DNA of 64,000 bases from Maritalea mobilis (GTDB lineage: Bacteria > Pseudomonadota > Alphaproteobacteria > Rhodobacterales > Rhodobacteraceae): contig NZ_JAHVKE010000003.1 in the NCBI RefSeq assembly GCF_019800885.1, positions 91,683 through 155,682 on the forward strand, in the 5' to 3' direction. Positions 45,948 through 55,672 of the stretch are shown one piece after another. The notes beneath the pieces are model-generated. The model was not told the DNA's origin. It did no database searches and saw nothing but the letters and a program-made list of their open reading frames with translations. A program made the position numbers and the translations under genes. Each line of letters opens with the position of its first letter. The stretch's first letter is position 1.

Positions 45948-48550
45948 GCCGCATCCGCATCATCGTGAATGGCGAAACCCGCGAGGTCGAAGAAGGCCAG
46001 GACATCCTGTCGGCCTGCACCCATCAGGGCGTCGAGATCCCGCATTTCTGCTGGCATGACGCGCTGGGGTCTGTCGGCGCGTGCCGCCTCTGCGCCGTGC
46101 GCGTCCATAGCGGCCCCGAGGATGCCGAGGGCAAGATCGAGATGGCCTGCATGACGCCGGTGGCTGACGGTCAGCGCATCGAGGTGGCGGACGCGGAAGC
46201 CGAGGAAATGCGCGCCCATGTCATCGAGTGGCTGATGCGCAGCCACCCGCATGATTGTGCCGTCTGTGAAGAGGGCGGGGCCTGTCACCTGCAGGACATG
46301 ACCGTCGCCACGGGCCACAGGACGCGCCGCTATGACGGACCAAAGCGCACCCATCGCAACCAGGATCTCGGGCCGCTTCTGACGCATGAGATGAACCGCT
46401 GCATCGCCTGCTATCGCTGCGTGCGATTCTACCGCCATTACGCGGGCGGGCGGGACCTCGACGTGATGGGGGCGCATGACCGCGTCTATTTCGGCCGCTA
46501 CGAGGACGGCCCGCTGGAAAGCCCCTTCGCCGGCAACCTCGCCGAGGTCTGCCCGACCGGGGTGTTCAACGACAAGGGGTGGTCCAAGGATTACGCCCGC
46601 AAATGGGACATGACCGCGACGCCGTCGATCTGTTCGCAATGTTCGGTCGGCTGCAACATCTTCGCTGCGGAACGCGGCGGGCGTCTGCGCCGCTTGCAGA
46701 ACCGCTACAACGGCGAGGTCAACGGCCATTTCCTCTGCGACAAGGGCCGGTTCGGCGCGCTGCACCTGCCCGACGGGGCGCGGCTGAGCGGGCCGCGTGT
46801 CCGGGGCCTCGATGTGTCGGCGCAAGAGGCGATCACCGCGGCCCGTACCGCGTTGGAGCGTGGCGCGGTGGCCATCGGCTCGCCCCGCGCAACGCTGGAG
46901 ACGAATTTCGCCCTGCGGCAACTGGTCGGGCCGGACCGGTTCTTTGCCGGTCTCCCCGATCTGGAGGCACAGACCGTCGCCCGTATGGCAGGCCTTCTGG
47001 CGCGGCATGGCGCCCCGTCGCTGGCCGAGCTGGAACGCTGCGATGCCGCGCTTGTTCTGGGCGAGGACCTGACCGGAACCGCGCCGCGCGCGGCCCTGTC
47101 GCTGCGCCAGACCGCGCGCAACGCGTCCGACGCCCTGGCCGCCGAGAAGGGCGTGCCGAAATGGTTGAACAACGCAGCCCAAGTCGCTGGTGAGGGGCGG
47201 AAAAGTCCCATCGCCCTTGTCACCATGTTGCCCGATGCATTGGATGATGTCGCGGCATGGTCCATGCGCCGCGCGCCCGAAGATATCGCGGCGTTCGGTC
47301 AAGCCGTTGCTGCTGCGATCCGGGGGGAGCGCGCGGATGCCGAGGCCACGGCCATCGCCTCGGCCTTGCAAGCCGCCGAACGACCCGCGGTTCTTTCGGG
47401 ATTTGGCCTCGCCCGGCCCGAGGTCGTCGATGCCGTTGCCGCGATCGCCGAGGCGCTGGGCGAAAAGACCCGCCTGTACCTCTTCCCGCCCGAGGTCAAT
47501 TCCATGGGGCTTGCCCTCATGCAGGCGCAGGGACTGGAGCGCGCTTTCGAAGCGCTTGAGGCAGGTAAGGCCGAAACCGCGCTGATCGCCGAAGCCGATC
47601 TCTTCGAACGTGCCGATAGCCTGCTGGTCGACCGTCTGTTCGAGGCCGCGAAAGAGGTCGTCGTTCTGGACAGTTACGCCACGCGCACGACCGCCCGCGC
47701 CAGCATCACCATCCCTTGCGCCGACTGGGCCGAGGCAGCCGGCACCGTGGTCAATCACGAGGGCCGCGCACAACGCCGCTTTGCCGCCTATCCAGGCGCG
47801 CCCGCCGCCGCGTGGCGGACCCTTGCCAGCCTGTCCGACACGCTGTCGGGTTGGGCGACCGTCGATGATGTTCTGGCGGAACTTGGACAGGCCCTGCCGC
47901 ATCTTGCCCCGGCCCGCGATGCAGCACCTAGCGTCACCTTCCGCACGCCGCTGGGCAAGATCGCGCGCGCGAATTGGCGGTTCTCGGGGCGCACGGCCCA
48001 CGACCAGGCCGGCGGGATCGTACGCGACGCCGAGCGCGCCGATCCCGACAGTGCGCTCGCCTTCTCGATGGAGGGCACGCATGGGGCGGGGGCGCCCCCG
48101 GCGCTCCGGACCGGATATGATGTGCCGGGCCTGCATTCCGCCTCTGCCGCGCCCTACCTGACCGACGCCAATGGCGGCCACTTGCAGGAGGGCGACCCGG
48201 GGATTTCCGTCCTTGCCGGGTTCCAGGGCCCTGATGCCGCACCGGCGCTGCCTGCGATGGAGCGTGGGATGCGGCCCGTGCCGCTGCATGATCCTTTCGC
48301 GGGTGACGAGATTGGCCGCCGTGCCGACTACCTGGCCAAGCGCTGCCCGCCTGCACAGGTCATGCTGCACCCGGCCGACGCGAAGCGTCTGCACCTGAAG
48401 GCAGGTGATCTGGCCACGGTCGATGGCCTGCATGCCGAGGCCGAAATCGTGATCTCCGATGCGATGCCCGAACACCATGTCGGCCTGTCGGCCGGTCGTG
48501 TCGCCCCGCGCAGCCTGTCGCGTATCGTCAAGATCGGGAGGCAGGGATGA
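45944..48550 (+). CDS. nuoG: NADH-quinone oxidoreductase subunit G
   Basis: NuoG (75-kDa) carries several Fe-S clusters in the peripheral arm. The 868-residue product begins with a ferredoxin-like N-terminus with C25, C36, C47 and C50. It then has the H-ligated cluster region (MRSHPHDCAVCEEGGACHLQ) and the C-x2-C-x2-C set at NRCIACYRCV. It also has C230, C233, C237 and C265 in CSQCSVGC-x27-C, the ligand set of cluster N7, which is found in E. coli and Thermus and absent in mitochondrial-type NuoG. The ATG at 45944 is chosen over the longer open frame because it gives the ferredoxin start. Confidence 0.95.
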   Translation: MSRIRIIVNGETREVEEGQDILSACTHQGVEIPHFCWHDALGSVGACRLCAVRVHSGPEDAEGKIEMACMTPVADGQRIEVADAEAEEMRAHVIEWLMRSHPHDCAVCEEGGACHLQDMTVATGHRTRRYDGPKRTHRNQDLGPLLTHEMNRCIACYRCVRFYRHYAGGRDLDVMGAHDRVYFGRYEDGPLESPFAGNLAEVCPTGVFNDKGWSKDYARKWDMTATPSICSQCSVGCNIFAAERGGRLRRLQNRYNGEVNGHFLCDKGRFGALHLPDGARLSGPRVRGLDVSAQEAITAARTALERGAVAIGSPRATLETNFALRQLVGPDRFFAGLPDLEAQTVARMAGLLARHGAPSLAELERCDAALVLGEDLTGTAPRAALSLRQTARNASDALAAEKGVPKWLNNAAQVAGEGRKSPIALVTMLPDALDDVAAWSMRRAPEDIAAFGQAVAAAIRGERADAEATAIASALQAAERPAVLSGFGLARPEVVDAVAAIAEALGEKTRLYLFPPEVNSMGLALMQAQGLERAFEALEAGKAETALIAEADLFERADSLLVDRLFEAAKEVVVLDSYATRTTARASITIPCADWAEAAGTVVNHEGRAQRRFAAYPGAPAAAWRTLASLSDTLSGWATVDDVLAELGQALPHLAPARDAAPSVTFRTPLGKIARANWRFSGRTAHDQAGGIVRDAERADPDSALAFSMEGTHGAGAPPALRTGYDVPGLHSASAAPYLTDANGGHLQEGDPGISVLAGFQGPDAAPALPAMERGMRPVPLHDPFAGDEIGRRADYLAKRCPPAQVMLHPADAKRLHLKAGDLATVDGLHAEAEIVISDAMPEHHVGLSAGRVAPRSLSRIVKIGRQG

Positions 48551-49515
48551 ACGCTGGTCTGACCATCCTGATGTCGCTTGCGCTGATCATGGCGCTGCTA
48601 GTCGCCGCAGGCGTGTTCACCTGGGTCGAACGGCGCGGCCTTGGCTTCTTGCAGGAACGCCTTGGCCCGAACCGGGTCGGTCCCTTCGGCTTCCTGCAAT
48701 GGATCGCCGACACGGTGAAACTTTTGACGAAGGAAGACGAGGTGCCGCCCGGCGGCGATGCCGTGACCTTCCGCCTGGCCCCCGCGCTTGCCGCGATCCC
48801 GGTGCTGGCGGGGTTTGCCGTGGTGGGTTTTGGCCCCGGCCTGACACTTTCCGCGCTCGATATGGGGGTGATCTTCGCCCTCGCGATGCTGGCGCTGACG
48901 GTCTACGCGATGGTGCTGGGCGCCTGGGCGTCGCACAACCGCTACGCGCTTTTGGGCGGGCTGCGGGCGGCGGCGCAGATGCTGTCCTACGAGGCCTTCT
49001 TCGGCCTGTCGCTGATGGGGGTCGTGATGATCTCCGGCTCGTTGAACCTCGGCCAGATCGTCGAGGCGCAAAGCGGCCTGTGGTTCATCGTCACGCAACC
49101 GCTCGGCTTCGCACTTTTCATGCTTGCGGGCATTGCCGCGGCGCACCGTCTGCCCTTCGACTTGCAGGAATCCGAGCAGGATCTCGTCGCGGGCTTCATG
49201 ACCGAGTATTCGGGGATGAGTTTCGCACTGTTCTTCCTGGGTGAATACCTGGCCATCATCCTTGTCTCGGCCTTGGCCGTGACGCTGTTCTTCGGCGGAT
49301 GGCTCGGACCGATCCTGCCGGGGCCGGTCTGGTTCGGCCTCAAGGTGGGTGCGTTGGCGCTTGCCTTCATCTGGATCCGCGCGATCCTGCCGCGTCCGCG
49401 CTACGACCAGCTGGTGGCCTTTGCGTGGAAATGGGCGCTGCCGCTGGCCCTGCTGAACCTGCTTCTGACCGGCGCCATCGTGGTCCTTGCCGGGGCCGGG
49501 GGAGGTGCCGCATGA
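48547..49515 (+). CDS. nuoH: NADH-quinone oxidoreductase subunit H
   Basis: NuoH is the membrane subunit that lines the quinone channel. The 322-residue product has the [25 protein letters not shown] start block and the acidic loop [20 protein letters not shown]. The helices are typical of the family, and the C-terminus ends soon after the last helix. It overlaps nuoG and nuoI by 4 bases. Confidence 0.96.
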   Translation: MNAGLTILMSLALIMALLVAAGVFTWVERRGLGFLQERLGPNRVGPFGFLQWIADTVKLLTKEDEVPPGGDAVTFRLAPALAAIPVLAGFAVVGFGPGLTLSALDMGVIFALAMLALTVYAMVLGAWASHNRYALLGGLRAAAQMLSYEAFFGLSLMGVVMISGSLNLGQIVEAQSGLWFIVTQPLGFALFMLAGIAAAHRLPFDLQESEQDLVAGFMTEYSGMSFALFFLGEYLAIILVSALAVTLFFGGWLGPILPGPVWFGLKVGALALAFIWIRAILPRPRYDQLVAFAWKWALPLALLNLLLTGAIVVLAGAGGGAA

Positions 49516-50027
49516 AGGGGATTCTCGACTCCATCGGGCGCGTGGGCCTGAAGCTTTTCACCAAGAAATACACGCAGCAATACCCCGAAGAAAAACCCGA
49601 TCTGCCCGCCCGCTACCGCGCGCGGATCGTCCTGACCCGCGATCCCGACGGGCAGGAACGTTGCGTGGCCTGCAACCTTTGCGCCGTGGCCTGCCCGGTC
49701 GATTGCATCGACGTGCAGAAGGGCGAAACCGAGGATGGCCGCTGGTATCCCGAAACCTTCCGCATCAATTTCGCGCGCTGCATCTTCTGCGGCTATTGCG
49801 AAGAGGCCTGCCCGACACAGGCCATTCAGCTGACCCCGGATTTCGAGACCGCCGACTACACCCGCGCGGGCCTGATCCATGACAAGGCGGACCTGCTGAT
49901 CGCGGGTCAGGGCAAGCAGGAGGGGTATCGCTATTGGTCGGTCGCGGGCAAGGCCATCGACGGCAAGGACAAGGGCGAGGCCGAGAACGAGGCCGCGCCC
50001 GTCAACCTGAAGGATCTCACACCATGA
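49512..50027 (+). CDS. nuoI: NADH-quinone oxidoreductase subunit I
   Basis: NuoI carries two [4Fe-4S] clusters (N6a and N6b) that pass electrons to N2. The 171-residue product has both ferredoxin sets: C51, C54, C57, C61 ([12 protein letters not shown]) and C90, C93, C96, C100 ([12 protein letters not shown]). An N-terminal amphipathic helix precedes them. The ATG at 49512 overlaps nuoH by 4 bases; the open frame further upstream is not family sequence. Confidence 0.95.
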   Translation: MKGILDSIGRVGLKLFTKKYTQQYPEEKPDLPARYRARIVLTRDPDGQERCVACNLCAVACPVDCIDVQKGETEDGRWYPETFRINFARCIFCGYCEEACPTQAIQLTPDFETADYTRAGLIHDKADLLIAGQGKQEGYRYWSVAGKAIDGKDKGEAENEAAPVNLKDLTP

Positions 50028-50542
50028 GCTGGGGACTTGCCATCTGGGCCGCGACCGTGGCCTTCGGCGCCGCCATCCTCGCGGTCACCCGCCCCTCGGC
50101 GGTGCATGCGCTGCTGTTGCTGCTGGCGGCCCTCATCTCTTTGGGCGTCGGCTTTTTCGCCATGGCGGCCAATTTCGCCGGCGCGATCCAACTCCTGATC
50201 TACGCCGGCGCCGTGGTGGCCGTGTTCGTTTTCGTGGTCATGACCATCGACGCGGGCGACGAGGCGATGGCGGCGGAACGCGAATTGCTGCGCCATGCCT
50301 GGCGCTGGCCCGCGCTGATCGTCGGCCTCTCGGTCGTTCCGGTCATCTTCGGCATCGGCGGCGGCGCCATGGGCGAGGGGGATCCCGCGCCCGCGCTGGC
50401 AAGCGACCTTGGCCTTCTGATGTTCGGCGATTGGAGCGCCGCGACCGAGCTGATCACCCTTCTTCTGATCGCAGGGATGCTGGGCGTGCGCCACCTGGGC
50501 CGCAAGCTGGGCCCGCGCCTGCGGGAAAGGAACCCGGAATGA
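50024..50542 (+). CDS. nuoJ: NADH-quinone oxidoreductase subunit J
   Basis: NuoJ is a five-helix subunit of the membrane arm. The 172-residue product has the NuoJ pattern [54 protein letters not shown] across its first helices and a [19 protein letters not shown] end. The ATG at 50024 overlaps nuoI by 4 bases. It overlaps nuoK by 4 bases. Confidence 0.93.
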   Translation: MSWGLAIWAATVAFGAAILAVTRPSAVHALLLLLAALISLGVGFFAMAANFAGAIQLLIYAGAVVAVFVFVVMTIDAGDEAMAAERELLRHAWRWPALIVGLSVVPVIFGIGGGAMGEGDPAPALASDLGLLMFGDWSAATELITLLLIAGMLGVRHLGRKLGPRLRERNPE

Positions 50543-50838
50543 CCGCGCTCAATATCCTTCTGGTTCTCTCTGCGGGCCTGTTCCTGGCGGGCCTGTTCGG
50601 GGTGGCCGCGCGCCGCACGCTCCTGATGCAGCTGATCTCGCTCGAGGTTATGCTGGCCGGTCCCGCCTTGGGCTTCATCGCGGCGGGGGCGCATCACGGC
50701 TCGATCGAGGGGAGCGCGATGTTCATCCTCGTCCTTGGTCTGGCGGCCGCCGAGGTGGCGCTGGGCCTTGCCATCTATCTTCACATGCGGCGCGCCACCG
50801 GTGGCGACAGCGATGCCGCGACACGGCTGAGGGGATAA
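50539..50838 (+). CDS. nuoK: NADH-quinone oxidoreductase subunit K
   Basis: NuoK is a three-helix subunit next to the antiporter-like subunits. The 99-residue product has LLMQLISLEVMLAGPALGFIAAGA with the functionally important Glu in helix 2, and a MFILVLGLAAAEVALGLAIYLHMRR helix 3. Length is normal for the family. It starts in a 4-base overlap with nuoJ, and nuoL follows 3 bases after. Confidence 0.94.
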   Translation: MTALNILLVLSAGLFLAGLFGVAARRTLLMQLISLEVMLAGPALGFIAAGAHHGSIEGSAMFILVLGLAAAEVALGLAIYLHMRRATGGDSDAATRLRG

Positions 50839-50841
50839 GCG

Positions 50842-52794
50842 ATGCTGGCCTATCTCCTCCTCCTCGTGCCGCTGCCGCCGCTGGGCGGGTTCCTTCTTCT
50901 GGCGCTCGATCCCTACCGGCTGGATCGTCGCCCGGTGCTGGCTCTGTCGCTGGCCGCCGGGATCGCGCCGCTGGTCCTGTTCCTGCCGCTGGCCATTGCC
51001 TATTTCACGGGCGCTGTCGGCGACATGATCGCCCCGGCCTTCACGCTGAACTTCGGCCAGTACGAGGTGGCGCTTGCCATGCAGCTTGACCCGCTGAGCG
51101 CCATAGGCGCCAGCACCGTCACGGTCGTGGCCAGTTGCGTGATGATCTACGCCGCCGACTACATGTCGGGCGCGCGCGTGGCCGATCTGCGCCGCTTCTT
51201 CGCCCTGATGAACCTGTTCCAGGCGGGCATGTTGTCGATGGTGCTGGCCGCCGACAGTATCGTCTTCTTCCTCGGGTGGGAGTTGATGGGCCTCTGCTCC
51301 TTCTTCCTGATTTCCTACAACATGACCTCGCCGCGCGCCTTCGCCGCCGGGCAGAAGGCCTTCGTCATGACCCGCATCGCCGACGCGGCGCTCTTGGCGG
51401 GTCTGCTGCTGCTGTTCCTCGAAGCGACCTCGGTGCGCATGGACGAGTTGATCCCGGCGGGCCTTGCAGCCGAGGAAAGCCGCGCGGCCATCATCGCGGT
51501 GCTGCTGCTGGTGGGGGCGCTGGGCAAATCGGCGCAGTTGCCGTTCCAGACATGGCTGCCCACGGCGATGGCCGGGCCGACGCCGGTTTCGGCCCTGCTA
51601 CACTCGGCCACGATGGTTGCGGCGGGCGCTGTCCTGCTTGCCCGCTTCGCACCGCTGATCGAGGCAACGCCGGGTGTGGCGGCCGCAACCGCCATCGCCG
51701 GTGTCGCCACCGCGCTGTTCGGGGCGCTTTGTGCGATCGCGCAGACCGATGTGAAGCGCCTGCTGGCCTATTCCTCGATCAGCCAGATCGGCTACATGCT
51801 GCTGGCCGTGGGGATGGGCGCACCGGGCGTCGCCATGGCGCATTTCGTCATCCATGCCTTCTTCAAGTCGCTGCTCTTCATGGCGGCGGGCGTCCTGTCC
51901 CATGCCGGGGGCGGATCGACCGCCATCGAGAAACTGCGCGGCACGGCCTATGTCGCCCCGATTTCCTTCGCGACCTACACGGTGGGCGCAGCGGCCCTGG
52001 CGGGTTTCCCGATCCTGTCCGCCGGCTGGTGGTCCAAGGAGGCCATCCTTGGCGCCGCGGTCGAGGCCGGCCCGTTCGGGCAGTTCCTGTGGCTGGTCGC
52101 GCTGGGCGGGGCCGCGTTGACCGGGGTCTATGCCTACCGCCCCGTGCTCTGCGCCTTGCGCAAACCGCTTCATGACGCGCCCAAGGGGCATGAAAGCTGG
52201 CTGGCTGTCGCGCCGCTGATCTTCCTTGCCATCATGTCGGTGCTGGGCGGCTATCTGGTCGAGCCGATCATCCATGAGATGGGCGGCCATGCCCCCCATG
52301 CCGGCCTGGGCATCGAGGTCATGGGCGCGCTGGCCGCCATCACTGGCCTGATCGGGTCGGTCGCCGTCACCTTCATCCCGTCCTGGAACGCCCGCATCAA
52401 GCGCGCGCGCCGCCTGCGGGCAGGGATGCAAATGGATGCGATCTACTACGCTTTCCTCGTGCGGCCCTATCGCCGGATCGTGCGCTTGCTGTCGGGCCGC
52501 GACGGGCGCCTCGGCAAGCATATCGGCGAAGGCCCCGAGGCGCAGGAGGGCGGCATGGGCGACCCGGTGGGGACCGCCACCGTGGTCTTCGGCCTGTGGC
52601 TGGCGCGGGTCGTGACCGCACCTTTCATGCCTGATCGTTTCGACACGGTCATCATGCGCGGCGCGCGCGAAGCGCAGCGTGCCGGACTTTGGACGCGGCG
52701 GCTGCAGAGCGGTCGGCTGCGTGATTATGCGCTGGGCTTCGCGTTGGGGCTGGGTGTTCTCGTAATTCTGGGATGGGGAATGACATGGGGTTGA
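50842..52794 (+). CDS. nuoL: NADH-quinone oxidoreductase subunit L
   Basis: NuoL is the distal antiporter-like proton pump with the long horizontal helix HL. The 650-residue product has the conserved FFLGWELMGLCSFFLISYN (helix 5 Glu), LGKSAQLPFQTWLPTAMAGPTPVSALLHSATMV (Lys and Pro at the proton path) and QTDVKRLLAYSSISQIGYMLLA blocks. The lateral-helix region fills roughly the last 120 residues. It starts 3 bases after nuoK and overlaps nuoM. Confidence 0.95.
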   Translation: MLAYLLLLVPLPPLGGFLLLALDPYRLDRRPVLALSLAAGIAPLVLFLPLAIAYFTGAVGDMIAPAFTLNFGQYEVALAMQLDPLSAIGASTVTVVASCVMIYAADYMSGARVADLRRFFALMNLFQAGMLSMVLAADSIVFFLGWELMGLCSFFLISYNMTSPRAFAAGQKAFVMTRIADAALLAGLLLLFLEATSVRMDELIPAGLAAEESRAAIIAVLLLVGALGKSAQLPFQTWLPTAMAGPTPVSALLHSATMVAAGAVLLARFAPLIEATPGVAAATAIAGVATALFGALCAIAQTDVKRLLAYSSISQIGYMLLAVGMGAPGVAMAHFVIHAFFKSLLFMAAGVLSHAGGGSTAIEKLRGTAYVAPISFATYTVGAAALAGFPILSAGWWSKEAILGAAVEAGPFGQFLWLVALGGAALTGVYAYRPVLCALRKPLHDAPKGHESWLAVAPLIFLAIMSVLGGYLVEPIIHEMGGHAPHAGLGIEVMGALAAITGLIGSVAVTFIPSWNARIKRARRLRAGMQMDAIYYAFLVRPYRRIVRLLSGRDGRLGKHIGEGPEAQEGGMGDPVGTATVVFGLWLARVVTAPFMPDRFDTVIMRGAREAQRAGLWTRRLQSGRLRDYALGFALGLGVLVILGWGMTWG

Positions 52795-54242
52795 GCTTAC
52801 AAATTCTTCTGCCCTTCTTCGGGGGGCTGGCCGTGCTCTTCGCGCCTCGTTTCGGACGCGATTACGAACGCTACGGCACGATCGCGGTGATGGCGCTGAC
52901 GCTTCTGGTGCTGATCTTCAGCGCGCTGAATGGTGACAGCGGGCGCTGGTTGCAGCTTGTGCAGGCCGACTGGGCGCCGTCCTTCGGCATTCAGGTTCTT
53001 CTGGCGATGGACGGGCTATCGGCGGCAATGCTGGCGATCTCGTCCATCCTCGGCATCGTCTGCGTCTTCATCTCGTGGGAGGTGACGCACCGATCGGCCA
53101 TGTATCACGCCGTTATCTGCTGGACGGTGGCTGCGGCGAACGGGGTGTTCCTTGCCTTCGACCTGCTGGTCTTCGCCTTCTTCTGGGAGTTGATGATCAT
53201 CCCGGCCTTCCTGCTCATCGGCCTGTGGGGGCATGGCAACCGTGAACATGCGGCGATGAAATTCCTGGTCTTCAACGCAGTGGCTGGCCTTGGCCTGTTG
53301 GCGGCCGTCTTCTGGATGGGGGCCACCGCGCCCGAGATCACTTTCGATGCCTTTGTGCTGTCCGAGGCCGGGTATTCCACGCCGGTGCAGGTGATCCTGC
53401 TTCTGGGCTTCGCGCTGGCCTTCATGGTCAAGCTGCCGGTGCCGCCCTTCCATGCCTGGTTGCCCGATGCCCATACGCAGGCCCCCACGGCGGGTTCGAT
53501 CCTGCTGGCGGGTCTTCTGCTCAAGACCGGCGCCTACGGCCTGTTCCGCTTCCCGCCGCTCCTGTTCCCCGAGGGGCTGATGGCCGTTGCACCCTACGGC
53601 ATGGCACTGGGCGCTTTCGGCGTGGTTTACGGCGCGATCCTTGCCTGTGGGCAGGTCGATGCAAAACGACTGATCGCCTACACCTCCATCGCGCATATGA
53701 GCATCGTCTTGATGGGTGTGTGTGGCGGGGTGCATTTCGCGCTGGCCGGCGCAGGGGTCGAGATGATCGCGCACGCGTTCTCGTCTTCGGCGCTATTCCT
53801 GCTGATCGGGGCCTTGCAGCACCGCACCGGCACCCGCGACCTGCGGGAATTGGGCGGCTTGCAGAAAACCGCACCGGCCTTCGCGACCTCCTTCGCGGTG
53901 TTCTTCGCCGCCGCGCTGGCCATGCCCGGCACCGCGAACTTCCTTGGCGAGGCGCTTGTGATCACCGGCATGTTCCAGGTCAACTGGGCCTTCGCCGCGA
54001 TCGCGCTGGTCTCGCTGGTCGTGTCGGTCGTCTATGCCACGCGCCTGATCGGGGCCATCGTCTTCGGCAAGCCGAAATCCGAGACCGCCGTCTTCGAAGA
54101 CCTCAAGCCCTACGAGCTTTGGCCGATCATCGCGCTGGGGGCCGGCACTATCGTCTTCGGCCTTTTCCCGCAGGTCCTGATCGGCTGGCTGCGCCCGGCC
54201 ATTGACGCGGCGCTTCTGCCGCTGGGGGTGGGTGCGCCATGA
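52785..54242 (+). CDS. nuoM: NADH-quinone oxidoreductase subunit M
   Basis: NuoM is a second antiporter-like proton pump. The 485-residue product has the block FAFFWELMIIPAFLLIGLWG (Glu in helix 5), AFMVKLPVPPFHAWLPDAHTQAPTAGSILLAG, and AKRLIAYTSIAHMSIVLMG. The ATG at 52785 (MGLSLQILLPF) is preferred; an ATG at 52773 would add four residues. Either start overlaps the nuoL stop. The gene overlaps nuoN by 4 bases. Confidence 0.94.
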   Translation: MGLSLQILLPFFGGLAVLFAPRFGRDYERYGTIAVMALTLLVLIFSALNGDSGRWLQLVQADWAPSFGIQVLLAMDGLSAAMLAISSILGIVCVFISWEVTHRSAMYHAVICWTVAAANGVFLAFDLLVFAFFWELMIIPAFLLIGLWGHGNREHAAMKFLVFNAVAGLGLLAAVFWMGATAPEITFDAFVLSEAGYSTPVQVILLLGFALAFMVKLPVPPFHAWLPDAHTQAPTAGSILLAGLLLKTGAYGLFRFPPLLFPEGLMAVAPYGMALGAFGVVYGAILACGQVDAKRLIAYTSIAHMSIVLMGVCGGVHFALAGAGVEMIAHAFSSSALFLLIGALQHRTGTRDLRELGGLQKTAPAFATSFAVFFAAALAMPGTANFLGEALVITGMFQVNWAFAAIALVSLVVSVVYATRLIGAIVFGKPKSETAVFEDLKPYELWPIIALGAGTIVFGLFPQVLIGWLRPAIDAALLPLGVGAP

Positions 54243-55600
54243 CGGACGGCTCCATCTGGTCGGTCGCACCGCTCGTCCTGCTGGGGCTTGCCGCGATCCT
54301 CGCCATGGTGTTGGCCCCGATCCAGCCGACGCCACGGGTACGCATCGCCGCGGCCCTGCCGATGGCGCTGGCCGTCATCATCCTGCTTGCCCGCCTCGGC
54401 GCACCCGAGGCCCCGGTCAGCATGTTGCTGGCCGATGACGGCATGGCGCGGCTCGGGTCCGCCCTGGCGGCCGCCGCCGGCCTCGGCATCCTCAGCTTTA
54501 CCCGGACCATCTGCACCGGGCGCGAGGGGCCTGCACTGGTCGCGATCGCGGCTGCGGGCGGGGTTGCGCTGGCCTCGGCCAATCACGGCGCGACGCTGTT
54601 TCTGGGGTTGGAACTGACGACCTTGCCCATGGTGGCACTGGCCCTGATGCCGCGGACCGAAGCGGCGGTCGAGGCCGGATACAAGCTCTTCCTGATCGCG
54701 GGGGTGGGGGCCGGGGCGCTGCTGATGGGGCTCGTCTTCGGCTTTGGCGCGTCGGGCAGCCTGCGGCTCGATGCGTGGTCGGTTGACGGCCCGGTCGCGG
54801 CAATCGGACTTGCCTTCGTGCTGGTGGGGCTGTCGGTGAAATTCGCGCTCGTGCCCTTTCACATGTGGTCGCCCGACCTTTTCGCGGGCGCTCCGGCCCC
54901 GGTGGGGGCCATCGCGGGGTCGATCTCCAAGGTCGCCGTCGCCATTGCAGCCTTGCGGATCGGCCTGAGCCTGCCCGCGCCGGAAATCTGGACGCTTGGC
55001 CTTCTGCTGGCGGGCGGTGCCGCCGTGATCCTTGGCAATCTGGCGGCGCTGCGGCAGGACAACCTGCTGCGGATGTTGGGATATTCCTCCATCGCGCATT
55101 CCGGGTACATCGCGCTGGTCCTGTCGGTGGGGGGCGAGTTGATGGGCGAGACCGTGCTGGTCTATGTCGCCAGCTACGCGCCCGCCATCGTCGCGGCCTT
55201 CGCCGTTGCCGGGTTGATGGGCACCGGAACGCGGCTGGAGGATCTGCGCGGCCTCGCCTGGTCGCGGCCGCTGGCCGGGGTGGCCTTGGGCGTGGCGCTT
55301 TTGTCCATGGCAGGCTTGCCGCCGGCGGTGGGGTTTGTCGCCAAGATCTACCTATTCTCGACCCTCGCGGGTGAAGCCGCCTGGGGGCCGCTTGTCATCG
55401 CGGCCATCGGCTCGGCTCTTGGCTTTGCCTACTACCTGCGGTTCGCTGTGCGCATTTTCACCGCGCCAAGGCAGCCTGCGCCGCGCGCAACCCTGAACCG
55501 GGCCGATGCGGTGGCCATGGCGGCATCGATCGCGCTGCTCATCACGCTTGGCCTGTATCCCGAACCGCTGACTAGCCTGGTCGCCGCGTCACTGCCCTAG
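54239..55600 (+). CDS. nuoN: NADH-quinone oxidoreductase subunit N
   Basis: NuoN is the third antiporter-like pump, adjacent to NuoK. The 453-residue product has FLGLELTTLPMVALALMPRTEAAVEAGYKLFLIAGVGAGALLMG, KFALVPFHMWSPDLFAGAPAPVGAIAGSISKVA and DNLLRMLGYSSIAHSGYIAL. The layout and length fit NuoN. It is the last gene of the string; no assembly factor or biotin ligase follows. The M20 peptidase gene starts 72 bases later. Confidence 0.94.
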   Translation: MTDGSIWSVAPLVLLGLAAILAMVLAPIQPTPRVRIAAALPMALAVIILLARLGAPEAPVSMLLADDGMARLGSALAAAAGLGILSFTRTICTGREGPALVAIAAAGGVALASANHGATLFLGLELTTLPMVALALMPRTEAAVEAGYKLFLIAGVGAGALLMGLVFGFGASGSLRLDAWSVDGPVAAIGLAFVLVGLSVKFALVPFHMWSPDLFAGAPAPVGAIAGSISKVAVAIAALRIGLSLPAPEIWTLGLLLAGGAAVILGNLAALRQDNLLRMLGYSSIAHSGYIALVLSVGGELMGETVLVYVASYAPAIVAAFAVAGLMGTGTRLEDLRGLAWSRPLAGVALGVALLSMAGLPPAVGFVAKIYLFSTLAGEAAWGPLVIAAIGSALGFAYYLRFAVRIFTAPRQPAPRATLNRADAVAMAASIALLITLGLYPEPLTSLVAASLP

Positions 55601-55672
55601 AACGCAGGTCTTGGCAGGGCACGCGATCGGGCGCAGGGTGCCGGGGTGCGACCCGACCAAAAGGCCGATGCG

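Noticed and set aside
45926..48478. 850-codon open frame on the minus strand, opposite nuoG
   Set aside because: It mirrors nuoG in a high-GC region, its translation is Arg/Gly/His-rich without known motifs, and NuoG on the plus strand has all its Fe-S ligands.
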